A program made the position numbers and the translations under genes. Below are positions 1 to 8,656 of a DNA stretch of 64,000 bases, piece after piece (position 1 is the stretch's first letter; every line of letters starts with the position of its first letter). Where the stretch lies: NCBI RefSeq assembly GCF_001468125.1, contig NZ_LNYT01000007.1, positions 421,125 to 485,124 on the forward strand, written 5' to 3'. The notes beneath the pieces are model-generated. The model saw nothing but the letters and a program-made list of their open reading frames with translations. It ran no database searches and was not told where the DNA came from. This DNA is from Legionella rubrilucens (GTDB lineage: Bacteria; Pseudomonadota; Gammaproteobacteria; Legionellales; Legionellaceae).

Positions 1-2091
1 GGATTTCTGTTACTCACGGATCATCACGTCAGCGTGTATGCCAATCAAAGCAAGGACAACCCCAATCTGAGCCAATACCATTACACGGCTTATTTTGATG
101 ACGAAAAGGGCGTGAAGTATTGCTTGCATGTTCATTTTGATGGCAATAATCAATTAACAAGGAATCCGACTCTGGAAAAGTATTTACCAGATACTGACGG
201 TGAACCCGTCAATTGCGCTTCACAGGAAAAATCATTCACAGCCTTGGCCATGCAATGGACCAATCCGATCATTAACGGTTTAAAAAAGCAACAGCATGAG
301 CGCATTAACGCATTACGTGAAAAATACGACAGCCACATGGTTGAGCTGGAGAAAGTCTTATTTAATGATCAGATGAAGGCAAAAGAAACGCAATCCCTTG
401 TTGATGCGGCCTTTGAATTATCGACCCAGTTGCTGTTGTTGGTCAAAAGCAAAGCCCTGTCGAAAGAGCATCGTTTCCTTGAAGTCATGAAAAAAGCGTT
501 GAAGGAACCGATAAAGCCGTCTTCGCAGACAATGAAATCGGAAGCCCCCGACGTGGAAGTGGACGAAATGATCGATTCGCCAGAAGATCCTGAGATGTTT
601 TTGCCAAAAGACAGCCGCAACGACTCAGGCAAGGCTGAACAAACCCCTTCTGTAAGCCATTTAGACGATTTTGCAACAATCCAGGATCACTGGCGAGCAT
701 TGAATGATAACGACGCAATACCCCAACAGATTAAAAAAATAGAGGCCCTATTGCAGCGTATTGCCGAGTTCAATCTCATTCATGGTGATCAGGTCGACTG
801 GACCTGCTTGAAGACGCTTGAAGAGTTAAGGATGAAGGTCTTTTCAAAAGGCGACGTACTCTTTAAACGTTTAGTCATCGGGGGACAGTTGGATTTAGCC
901 AAAGACATGCCCTCTTTTTACCACCGCTTAACGCCCGTTTACCTGGCGCTGGCTCTGCAATTGGAAAAAGAAGCGCTTCTGGATTTTGTGGTGTCTCATG
1001 CCGATATGGATGTCAGTCATCAGACCATCACTGTCGGTAAACAAACCTTTTCGTCCGCGATGCAGGCCTGCATCGCTTTAAGCAGTCATAAAAACATGAG
1101 CGGTTGTTTTTCACGCCTGATTCAAAACGGCCAATCGCTGCTCGAGGTGGATGAACAGGGCAAGCCCGTTATCCTGCCTGTTTTAATTGGCAACGCGCAT
1201 CCGCTTAAGCAATCGTTGCTTGCTAACCGGGACAAGACCATCGACTCACTGGTCTTTTTAAAATCCATGGTTAGCCTGCTGGAAAACTATCTGAATGGCG
1301 GTAAGGCAGACAGCACAGAAAAAATGCTAATCCATGGTGTTATTGAGAAATTTACCAAGGACATCCAACTGTTGCAAAGCATGAAATTAACGCCGAGTTT
1401 GAAAAAACTCCGTACGAATGAATCGGCGTTTGAAACGTTGTATAAGAATGAAATGATCGTTAAGCTTCAAAAAGACCCAGGCATAACCTCCTTGCTGGCG
1501 CAATTGGATTTTGCTGCCCAGCCTCTTCTACAGCGCTTAAAACCGAATCAATTAACTGCCAGTCTACATCAGGCTTCTCAATGGGAAGAGGGGTTTAAAC
1601 AATTTATTAATGAGGTGGATTTAAGTCAGTTAAATTATGAGGCATTTAGGACGGAAGTCATTTCCCTGCTTAAGAATACGTTATCGATTATCAAGAAAAA
1701 GGATGAAGCCTTGCTTTTAACTGAGCAGCTTAAAAAAACCCAGATTCCGACAAAAGCTGCCAGAAAAGACCAAGCCCGATGCAAGCAGTTGTCGGATGAA
1801 ATCAGGGAACTCAGTAAATCAAATCCGTTCGCAAAATCCTTGTTTGTTTTTGACGAGCCGTTGTCTTTGAATTTTATCAAGGATATACAAAACTCCCTTA
1901 ATGAATGCACATCCCTGATGAGTAAAATGATGGAATTATTAAACAGCGATGCATTCAAACCGCGTCCTTTTGAAAATACCAGCGATTCAAAGGAAACAGA
2001 CAATGAAGCGGACGAATTCGCTGATGTGATTTTTTCAGCGGATGAAGAAAAGGACGTATCGGAGACCGCGAGACATGCTCCTGGATTATAA
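1..2091 (+). CDS. Large unrecognised protein, 5' end cut by window edge; candidate effector
   Basis: The frame is open from the first base of the window to a TAA at 2089-2091. A GTG at 34 is possible, but the frame reads upstream without a stop and no ribosome site precedes it, so the gene most likely begins outside the window. At least 685 residues are visible. I do not recognise the family. The protein is hydrophilic and mostly helical, with no signal peptide or membrane segment in view. A charged spacer lies at about residues 165-205. The middle (about 270-400) has short helical pairs faintly like ankyrin or other solenoid repeats. The C-terminus is rich in Glu and Asp (ADEEKD near the end), which resembles the E-block found in some Dot/Icm substrates. 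That effector role is inference from composition and context only. Confidence 0.7.
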   Translation, partial: GFLLLTDHHVSVYANQSKDNPNLSQYHYTAYFDDEKGVKYCLHVHFDGNNQLTRNPTLEKYLPDTDGEPVNCASQEKSFTALAMQWTNPIINGLKKQQHERINALREKYDSHMVELEKVLFNDQMKAKETQSLVDAAFELSTQLLLLVKSKALSKEHRFLEVMKKALKEPIKPSSQTMKSEAPDVEVDEMIDSPEDPEMFLPKDSRNDSGKAEQTPSVSHLDDFATIQDHWRALNDNDAIPQQIKKIEALLQRIAEFNLIHGDQVDWTCLKTLEELRMKVFSKGDVLFKRLVIGGQLDLAKDMPSFYHRLTPVYLALALQLEKEALLDFVVSHADMDVSHQTITVGKQTFSSAMQACIALSSHKNMSGCFSRLIQNGQSLLEVDEQGKPVILPVLIGNAHPLKQSLLANRDKTIDSLVFLKSMVSLLENYLNGGKADSTEKMLIHGVIEKFTKDIQLLQSMKLTPSLKKLRTNESAFETLYKNEMIVKLQKDPGITSLLAQLDFAAQPLLQRLKPNQLTASLHQASQWEEGFKQFINEVDLSQLNYEAFRTEVISLLKNTLSIIKKKDEALLLTEQLKKTQIPTKAARKDQARCKQLSDEIRELSKSNPFAKSLFVFDEPLSLNFIKDIQNSLNECTSLMSKMMELLNSDAFKPRPFENTSDSKETDNEADEFADVIFSADEEKDVSETARHAPGL

Positions 2092-2138
2092 GCAGGAAAG
2101 GGCGTCAGCACGGCTTAACTCGAGTCATGCGTTGACAC

Positions 2139-2627
2139 TCACGCTTTGGGCGAATGTTTCAGAATGAATGAAATTTGCCCGCCGCGTTCTAAAATGGCTT
2201 CTTTGATTTCGCCGAGTTTCTGGGTGCCATGCTGAAGCCGCAGGGCCTGCTCGATGTCATTACGCGTGATGCGGCAGCAGCGCAAGTTTTTTTGGACAAA
2301 GCGGCCGTTTTTAATGAGGCAGATTTTTTCACCCTTGATGTATTTGCCGATGCGGTGGTTTCTGTACGTGAGAAAAGCTAAAAAGCGATGGATGACGACA
2401 ATTAAGGCACAGGCAATCATGGAGGCGAGCATGGGAATATTATTGACAATGGCTTCCCCGAGAATGGCGCCAAGGATGATAAAAATAATAAAATCCAGCG
2501 CAGAGTGCTGCCCGTACAGACGTGAAGACGTGGTGCGGAACAGCAGGATGGCATAAAGGGTGATAATCACCGCGCGAAGATAAAGTCCATAATCCAGGAG
2601 GCCTTCCCAGCCAAAAAGCGTGTCCAT
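2139..2627 (-). CDS. DUF421 (YetF/YcaP-type) membrane protein
   Basis: A 162-residue inner-membrane protein. Three hydrophobic segments fill the first 90 residues (about 15-33, 42-60 and 65-85). A small soluble domain follows that carries the family's typical stretch around GEKICLIKNGRF and then ITRNDIEQALR. This order, membrane segments followed by a compact cytoplasmic domain, matches DUF421 proteins such as YcaP and YetF. Their role is poorly known; in Bacillus spores relatives affect germination or membrane quality. The ATG is preceded by AAGGA at a normal distance. The gene is convergent with the protein ending at 2091 and stands alone. The family call is firm; no function is claimed. 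Confidence 0.85.
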   Translation of the reverse strand: MDTLFGWEGLLDYGLYLRAVIITLYAILLFRTTSSRLYGQHSALDFIIFIILGAILGEAIVNNIPMLASMIACALIVVIHRFLAFLTYRNHRIGKYIKGEKICLIKNGRFVQKNLRCCRITRNDIEQALRLQHGTQKLGEIKEAILERGGQISFILKHSPKA

Positions 2628-2710
2628 TTTTTTCCTTGTTATCCAGGATAGGGGTTATGTTAAGTTTAGTTGATCTCTGAGGAGCAGAACCCGACCTTGT
2701 GAGCAAGCAA

Positions 2711-2739
2711 TTTTCAAACTGTCCATTTTATTGTATAAT
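2711..2739 (+). promoter_or_regulatory. Sigma-70-like promoter, perfect -10
   Basis: TATAAT lies at 2734-2739, with a weak -35 (TTTTCA at 2711-2716) 17 bases upstream. Transcription would begin near 2745. This favours the ATG at 2769 as the start of the following gene and excludes the more upstream in-frame codons. Confidence 0.55.
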
Positions 2740-2768
2740 TGCGGCATTTTACCCCTTGTGATTATCCC

Positions 2769-3413
2769 ATGCCGTTTCCCATAATTCTGGTGGCGGCCAA
2801 TGATGAAAAAATGACGCCGTTCAGTCATCATTTTCACGAATACCGCGCATCAAAACCCTTGTGTCTGGGGCCGGATATTGCCATGGTGGCGACTGATACA
2901 CCGACTCATCAAGCGCAGTTGCAGCATTATTTTGCTCAAAAAAACTTAGCTATCGAGGTGTTTTTATTCTCCTAACTACATGACATTCGACGTCAGTTGC
3001 CGGGCTATGCTAATCAACAGAAGCCGCAAAATGTGCAGAAGACAGAGGTGGATGTTGCTCCGGCTCCTGTGACTGCCAAAAAATCAGATCATTACACGGT
3101 GGCTTTGCAGGGGATGGTCAATAAAATTAACCGCCATGCCTTCCAATGCCATGGTGGCGGCATCAAGGTCAAGGAGAAGGTTTATGCGAAATCGGCCTAT
3201 GCCATTGAAGAATTTTTAGCAAGCTTTCTCACCGGGGATAATTTACATTTATCGTTCCAGGTTTATAAACAGTGCATGGCCACTATCCGCGATGAATTAG
3301 AACATAAGCGCGTGACCACCTGGGGCTTTTTTGGCATCGGTCGACGCGATCAAACCACGGTGGATTTGTACAAGGACTTGTACAACGAAGCTGTCAAAGC
3401 CCTGACAGCCTAG
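2769..3413 (+). pseudogene. Small unrecognised gene split by one in-frame TAA
   Basis: An ATG at 2769 opens a frame that stops at TAA 2973-2975 after 68 codons. The same frame then continues open to a TAG at 3411-3413. The second part has no ATG at its beginning; a TTG at 2997 lacks a ribosome site. Read through, the product would be 214 residues with no frameshift needed. The simplest reading is one gene interrupted by a nonsense change. Alternatives are two separate genes, with the second starting at a poor TTG or an internal ATG, or a sequence error at one base. The N-terminal part begins with a short hydrophobic strand (PIILVAAN). The C-terminal part is a helical, Lys-rich domain. I do not recognise either part. 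Confidence 0.5.
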
Positions 3414-3420
3414 AGAGGGC

Positions 3421-5304
3421 TTAAACCTCTGCCAGATTGCCCTTGGTTTCCAGCCAGGTTTTGCGGTCGGCGGCGCGTTTTTTTGCCAGCATCATGTCCA
3501 TCAAGGACATGGTGGCTTCTTCGTCTTCCAGGGTTAATTGCACCAGACGGCGTGTGTCAGGATCCATGGTGGTTTCGCGAAGCTGCATGGGATTCATTTC
3601 GCCTAAGCCTTTAAAACGTTGGACATTGGGCTTGCCTTTGTTGTTTTTACCCAAATGGGCCAGGATTTTCTCTTTTTCTTCATCATCCAGGGCATAGTGT
3701 ACGGTTTTTCCCTGATCAATACGGTAGAGTGGCGGCATGGCGACATAGACATGCCCTGCTTCCACCAGAGGTTTAAAATGACGCAGGAAAAGGGCGCAGA
3801 TTAAGGTAGCGATGTGGGCGCCGTCGGAATCGGCATCGGCAAGAATGCAGATTTTGCCATAACGAAGGCCGGTTAAATCATCGGAGCCGGGATCGACGCC
3901 AATGGCGACGGAAATATCGTGAATTTCCTGAGAGGCCAGGACCTGACTGGATTCCACTTCCCAGGAGTTGAGAATCTTGCCGCGCAGGGGCAGAATTGCC
4001 TGATAATCTTTGTTGCGCGCCTGCTTGGCAGAACCGCCGGCGGAATCCCCTTCAACTAAAAACAATTCGGCCTGGCTTAAATCCTGCTGCAGGCAATCCG
4101 CCAGTTTCCCAGGCAGGGCAGGGCCCTGACTGACGCGTTTGCGCGCGACTTGCTTGGCTTGCTTTAAGCGTTTATGAGCGCGCTCAATGGCTAAAGCAGC
4201 AATTTGCTCGCCCTGGCTGCGATGCTGGTTTAGCCAGAGGGCGAAGGCATCGCGGACCACGTTGCTGACAAAGGCGGCGGTTTGGCGGGAACTTAAACGC
4301 TCCTTGGTTTGTCCGGCAAATTGCGGTTCTTTCATTTTGATGGACAAAACATACTGGCAGGGTTCCCATAAGTCATCTGCTGTGAGCTTAACGCCCCGGG
4401 GCAACAGATTGCGCAGTTCGCAAAAGGCAGCCATGGCATCAAAGAGGCCGGAACGAAGGCCATTGACATGAGTACCCCCCTGGGCTGTGGGAATTAAATT
4501 GACGTAACTTTCACTCAGGCTGGCAGAGGTTGTATCCAGACACCAGGCCAAGGCCCAATCCACGGTGCCTTCGTCGCTGCTGAATTCGCCGGTAAAGGGT
4601 TCCTCAGGGAAATACTCGGCCGGCAGGGCCTGGGTTAAATAATCGGTAAGGCCTTTTTCATAACACCAGTGCGTTTCTTCTTTGGTGGCCTGATTAATAA
4701 AGGTCATCGACAGCCCGGAGCACAGAACGGCCTTGGCACGCAGGACATGCATTAACTGTTTGACTGAAATGCGGGTGGTGTCAAAATAGTTGGCATTGGG
4801 CCAGAAACGAATAATGGTGCCGGTGTCCCGTTTTTTAGTGGTACCGATTTCATTGAGTTCCTGCTGCTTGTCGCCATTGGCAAACGTCATGTAATAGACA
4901 ATGCCATTGCGTTTAATGGTAACTTCGACCCGTTCCGAAAGGGCATTGACCACGGAAACGCCGACCCCGTGCAAGCCACCGGAAAAGCTGTAATTTTTGT
5001 CAGAAAATTTACCGCCCGCATGCAGGCGGGTCATGATGACCTCCACCCCGCTTAATCCCAGCTGCGGATGTAAATCCACCGGCATGCCGCGGCCATTGTC
5101 TTCAACCTGGACGGAGCCGTCTTCAAAAAGGGTAACGATAATGGACGTGGCATGGCCGGCAATGACTTCATCGACACTGTTATCAATGACTTCCTGAGCC
5201 AGATGATTGGGACGAGAAGTATCCGTGTACATTCCCGGACGGCGTTGTACCGGTTCAAGACCACTTAAAACTTCAATCGCTTCAGCTGTGTAATTTTCAG
5301 TCAT
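3421..5304 (-). CDS. parE: DNA topoisomerase IV subunit B
   Basis: ATPase subunit of topoisomerase IV, which with ParC decatenates sister chromosomes. At 627 residues the length is normal for ParE and too short for GyrB of the long proteobacterial type. The GHKL ATP site is visible: EVIDNSVDE (38-46), DNGRGMP (69-75) and GGLHGVG (109-115), with the ATP-contacting Gln-Thr-Lys at about 332-334. The TOPRIM domain has EGDSAGGSA at 418-426, DADSDGAHI further on, and PLRGKILN. The C-terminal QRFKGLGEMNP motif is present. The gene stands alone on the minus strand, and parC is not in the window. The identification is firm. Confidence 0.97.
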   Translation of the reverse strand: MTENYTAEAIEVLSGLEPVQRRPGMYTDTSRPNHLAQEVIDNSVDEVIAGHATSIIVTLFEDGSVQVEDNGRGMPVDLHPQLGLSGVEVIMTRLHAGGKFSDKNYSFSGGLHGVGVSVVNALSERVEVTIKRNGIVYYMTFANGDKQQELNEIGTTKKRDTGTIIRFWPNANYFDTTRISVKQLMHVLRAKAVLCSGLSMTFINQATKEETHWCYEKGLTDYLTQALPAEYFPEEPFTGEFSSDEGTVDWALAWCLDTTSASLSESYVNLIPTAQGGTHVNGLRSGLFDAMAAFCELRNLLPRGVKLTADDLWEPCQYVLSIKMKEPQFAGQTKERLSSRQTAAFVSNVVRDAFALWLNQHRSQGEQIAALAIERAHKRLKQAKQVARKRVSQGPALPGKLADCLQQDLSQAELFLVEGDSAGGSAKQARNKDYQAILPLRGKILNSWEVESSQVLASQEIHDISVAIGVDPGSDDLTGLRYGKICILADADSDGAHIATLICALFLRHFKPLVEAGHVYVAMPPLYRIDQGKTVHYALDDEEKEKILAHLGKNNKGKPNVQRFKGLGEMNPMQLRETTMDPDTRRLVQLTLEDEEATMSLMDMMLAKKRAADRKTWLETKGNLAEV

Positions 5305-5406
5305 TGTCCATCACTTCAGGGTTCATTTAACTGGCTATTTTACCATAAAAAAGGTGATTTTGGGTCAACACTTAAAGAACCCGTCAAAGCCTCACTGCCC
5401 TTTTAT

Positions 5407-5920
5407 CCATTCCTCTGTGGCACGAACCATGGTTTCCCGCCTTCGCGGGAAAGACAGGGGTTGAGGACTGTTAAGGTGGCGTCTCTGTTTCTCACGGGTC
5501 ATCCCGGCATAACTGCCCTCAACCTTTCAATGGCCATTCCTAATCTCGACTGCCATCACGGCGTCTTATTGTCATCCCCGATCTCTCAACTGCCATCCCG
5601 ATCCCTCAACTGTCATCCCCCGCGCAGGCGGGGGATCCATTCCTCTGTGGCACGAACCATGGTTTCCCGCCTTCGCGGGAAAGACAGGGGTTGAGGACTG
5701 TTAAGGTGGCGTCTCTGTTTCTCACGGGTCATCCCGGCATAACTGCCCCCCTCAACCGTTCAATGGCCATTCCTAATCTCGACTGCCATCACGGTCTCTT
5801 ATTGTCATCCCCGATCTCTCAACTGCCATCCCGATCCCTCAACTGTCATCCCCCGCGCAGGCGGGGGATCCATTTCCTCTGTGGCACGAACCATGGTTTC
5901 CCGCCTTCGCGGAAAGGGTG
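5407..5920. repeat. Tandem ~230-bp repeat, two copies plus a partial third, with REP-like palindromes
   Basis: The 619-bp gap between parE and mrp holds a direct repeat. The unit beginning TCCATTCCTCTGTGGCACGA starts at about 5406 and 5636, and again near 5869 as a partial copy that ends at the mrp stop. The period is about 230-233 bp and the copies differ by only a few bases. Each unit contains a short palindrome (TTCCCGCCTTCGCGGGAA), and the first two end in another (CCCCCGCGCAGGCGGGGG). There are also several short direct repeats of the type CTGCCATCCCGATC or CTGTCATCCC. The short frames inside it repeat with the unit and look spurious. Bases 5305-5405 hold nothing recognisable beyond the parE upstream region. 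Confidence 0.85.
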
Positions 5921-5923
5921 AAA

Positions 5924-6994
5924 TTACTCAACCACAATGGGAGGGAATTTGTCAGCGTAATTGAGCGGTTTTTTGGCCAGAGCGATGGCGGCCTGCATGG
6001 CGGTTTTGGTGAATAATTGACCCGTTTCACTGGCTTGCAGGGCAATAGGCGAGCCGGCATCGGCAAGGTGTCGAATCTCGCTGTTTAAAGGCAGTTGACC
6101 TAACAGGGGGATATTGAATTTTTCGCTTAATTCCTGTGCGCCGCCCTCGCCAAAAATGGCTTCCTGATGGCCGCATGCACTGCAACGGTGCAGGGACATG
6201 TTTTCCACCAGACCCAACACGTCAATGGCGGTTTTTTCAAACATTTTTATCGCTTTTTGCGCATCCAGCGTGGCAATCGTCTGCGGTGTGGTGACCACGA
6301 TGGCCGCGGTGAGGGGAATTTTCTGAACCAGACTTAACTGGATATCGCCGGTGCCTGGCGGTAAATCAATGAAGAGATAATCCAGTTCATCCCAGGCGGT
6401 GATATCCAGCATCTGCAGCAGGGATTTGGCAAGCATAGGGCCTCGCCAGATTAATGCCTCCTCACTGTCCGTCAGGTAACCGATGGACATGGCCTGAAGA
6501 CCGTGGGCGCTGACCGGGACGTAGCGTTCGTCCTTGATGGCCACGTCATGGTGTCCACCCAGCATCATGGGGATGCTGGGACCATAAATGTCGGCATCGA
6601 GAATACCCACACGTGCGCCGGCACGGGACAGGGCGGCAGCGAGATTCACTGCCACGGTGGATTTACCCACTCCTCCTTTACCGGATGCAATGGCGATGGT
6701 GTTTTTGACGCCGCGTAACCCCCGTCCGGGTAATTGGGTGCGGTGTGCGCGAATAAAAGTATCAAGATGCGTGTCGATAACAGTATCAGGAAAAACCCGG
6801 GCCAGTTCCTGATTGATTTTCAACAGCAAGGCGTCTTGAAGGGGCAGGGTTGGAAAGCCGGCAGTCAGTGCAATGCTTAATTTGGACTGCTCAGGGACAA
6901 TATCCGCTGCAAAGCCGAGTTGTTCCAGGCTCTGCCCGGAAAAAGGATCAATTAAGGGCGCAAGTGTGCTGATGACCGTGTCGTGAATATTCAT
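5924..6994 (-). CDS. apbC: Fe-S cluster carrier protein ApbC/Mrp (P-loop ATPase)
   Basis: Member of the Mrp/NBP35 family, which binds and passes on iron-sulfur clusters. Residues 1-85 form the N-terminal DUF59/MIP18-like domain. The deviant Walker A, GKGGVGKS, is at 105-112. The family's DADIYGPS follows at about 133-140, with LPPGTGD near 211-217. The cluster-binding pair Cys271 and Cys274 sits in CSACG. I start at the ATG at 6994 (MNIHDT); a TTG three codons upstream (7003) is also open, and neither has a strong ribosome site. The stop lies only a few bases from the tandem repeat, so the repeat forms the 3' flank. The family call is firm. Confidence 0.93.
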   Translation of the reverse strand: MNIHDTVISTLAPLIDPFSGQSLEQLGFAADIVPEQSKLSIALTAGFPTLPLQDALLLKINQELARVFPDTVIDTHLDTFIRAHRTQLPGRGLRGVKNTIAIASGKGGVGKSTVAVNLAAALSRAGARVGILDADIYGPSIPMMLGGHHDVAIKDERYVPVSAHGLQAMSIGYLTDSEEALIWRGPMLAKSLLQMLDITAWDELDYLFIDLPPGTGDIQLSLVQKIPLTAAIVVTTPQTIATLDAQKAIKMFEKTAIDVLGLVENMSLHRCSACGHQEAIFGEGGAQELSEKFNIPLLGQLPLNSEIRHLADAGSPIALQASETGQLFTKTAMQAAIALAKKPLNYADKFPPIVVE

Positions 6995-7204
6995 AATGAG
7001 CAATAACCGATTAAAACGGGTGATAATAGCTTACCTTTCGGTATTCGCAAACTTCAAGACGTAAAAAAGCGGCTTGACGGCAAGCGGATTGTAGTGAACT
7101 ATGGATACCTTTTCATTGAGTGGAGAAACCCGGTGTGCGCAGGCTGGCTGTCTTTGAAAAATACAGGTTCGTTGCTTATCCATTCGCTACAGAGAGTATG
7201 AGAA

Positions 7205-8656
7205 ATGAGTCAGTCCAAGGCCAAGTTGAGCCTCTTTAAACTGGTCATGATGACGGTGGTGGCCATTGACAGTTTAAAAAACCTGCCGACCAATGCGCAA
7301 TACGGTTCTGAATTAATTATTTTCTACCTGCTCGCCACCCTTACTTTTTTTATCCCATCAGCGCTGGTCACTGCTGAATTGGCCACCGCCTGGCCTGCGA
7401 CCGGCGGGATTTATGTCTGGGTAAGGGAGGCGTTCGGGAAAGGCGCTGCCTTTCTCATTGTCTGGATGCAATGGTTGATGGCCATGTCGTGGTATCCGGC
7501 CATTCTGTCATTTATCAGCGCGACACTGGCTTATCTTGTTTCCGCCGAACTGGCGGTTAATCCCGTGTATATTTTTGTCTCCATCCAGTTGCTGCACTGG
7601 GGGGCGATTCTGGTGGTCAGTAAGGGCTTAACGGTATCGAGCCGCTTAAGTACCCTAAGCGCGGCCATCGGCGTGATTATTCCCATGCTGTTTTTTATAG
7701 TCTTAGCCATTGGTTGGCTGGCGAGCGGCCACCCGTCCGAAATCCACTGGGTGTCTTTGGGCGGCGGCTCCCTTGCGTTGTCCGATAAACTCCGTCTGTT
7801 CATTACTCTGCTGTACAGCTTGATGGGGATGGAGATTATCGCAGCGCATGCCGGCGATGTGCGTGATCCGCAAACCAATTTTCCGCGCGCCCTGCTGATT
7901 TCCGCGGGCATTATTCTGGCGACGGTTATTCCGGCATCACTCGCCATCGCCATGGTGGTGCCGGCGAAGAAGATTAGTTTGATCTCCGGCGTCATCGATG
8001 CCTTTACCGCTTTTTTGAATGCGTTTGATTTGATCTGGCTTAAGCCGGTCGTTATTCTGGCGGTTGCTGTAGGCAGTTTTGGTATTTTCTTTACCTGGTT
8101 TTTAGCCAGCTCGCGCTGTTTGCTGCTGGCGGCTCAGGATGGTTCGCTTCCGCCTTTTTTACAAAAAGCAAACCGCGAAAACATGCCCATTCGTTTACTG
8201 ATCCTGCAGGGGGTGTTGTTCAGTGTGTTATCCTTTGCCTTTGTTTTTCTTCCCTCAGTGAATAGCGCCTTCTGGTTGTTTTCCGCCGCCGCGGCACAAT
8301 GTGCTCTACTGTATTATGTCGTTATTTTCATGACCGCTTTGCGTTTAAGGTACTGCCATAAGCATCGTCCCAGGCCTTTTCGGGTGGGTCGAAAACCCTG
8401 GGTGATGCCTCTGGTTATCGGGGTAGGAAGTGTGAGCTGCCTGATGGCTTTTGCCTTTGGTTTTATCCCGCCCTCGGAGATGAACGCCCAACAGACACTG
8501 CAATACGAGCTTTGGCTGGTGGGTCTGCTCGTTGGCGGATTGGCTGTTGGTGGACTCATCTACCAATGGTCGCAACGCCGTCTTTCAGACTCGTGGCAGT
8601 TTACTGTTCAGGAGCCGATCAGGCAGGCAGGGGCTGCGGTTGAAAATCCCAACTGA
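7205..8656 (+). CDS. APC-superfamily amino-acid permease / antiporter
   Basis: A 483-residue integral membrane protein with about 12 hydrophobic segments spread over the whole length. The start (SLFKLVMMTVVAIDSLKNLP) and the GGIYVWVREAFG motif near residue 70 are typical of the glutamate:GABA antiporter (GadC) and related branches of the APC superfamily. It probably exchanges or imports an amino acid across the inner membrane; the substrate cannot be read from the sequence. The gene has no co-directional neighbour. Its last 38 bases overlap the end of the convergent AddA-like gene. A weak promoter (TTGACG near 7073, with a poor -10) may lie upstream. Confidence 0.85.
   Translation: MSQSKAKLSLFKLVMMTVVAIDSLKNLPTNAQYGSELIIFYLLATLTFFIPSALVTAELATAWPATGGIYVWVREAFGKGAAFLIVWMQWLMAMSWYPAILSFISATLAYLVSAELAVNPVYIFVSIQLLHWGAILVVSKGLTVSSRLSTLSAAIGVIIPMLFFIVLAIGWLASGHPSEIHWVSLGGGSLALSDKLRLFITLLYSLMGMEIIAAHAGDVRDPQTNFPRALLISAGIILATVIPASLAIAMVVPAKKISLISGVIDAFTAFLNAFDLIWLKPVVILAVAVGSFGIFFTWFLASSRCLLLAAQDGSLPPFLQKANRENMPIRLLILQGVLFSVLSFAFVFLPSVNSAFWLFSAAAAQCALLYYVVIFMTALRLRYCHKHRPRPFRVGRKPWVMPLVIGVGSVSCLMAFAFGFIPPSEMNAQQTLQYELWLVGLLVGGLAVGGLIYQWSQRRLSDSWQFTVQEPIRQAGAAVENPN

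Noticed and set aside
1..33. Resemblance of the first bases of the window (TCTGTTACTCACGGATCATC) to a segment of the 230-bp repeat
   Set aside because: It is short, inexact and in phase with a long coding frame; probably chance.
5461..5921. Two nearly identical 76-77-codon frames (starting MRTVKVASLF) in the parE-mrp gap
   Set aside because: They recur because the DNA repeat recurs; there is no ribosome site and the translation consists of the palindromes, so they are not taken as genes.
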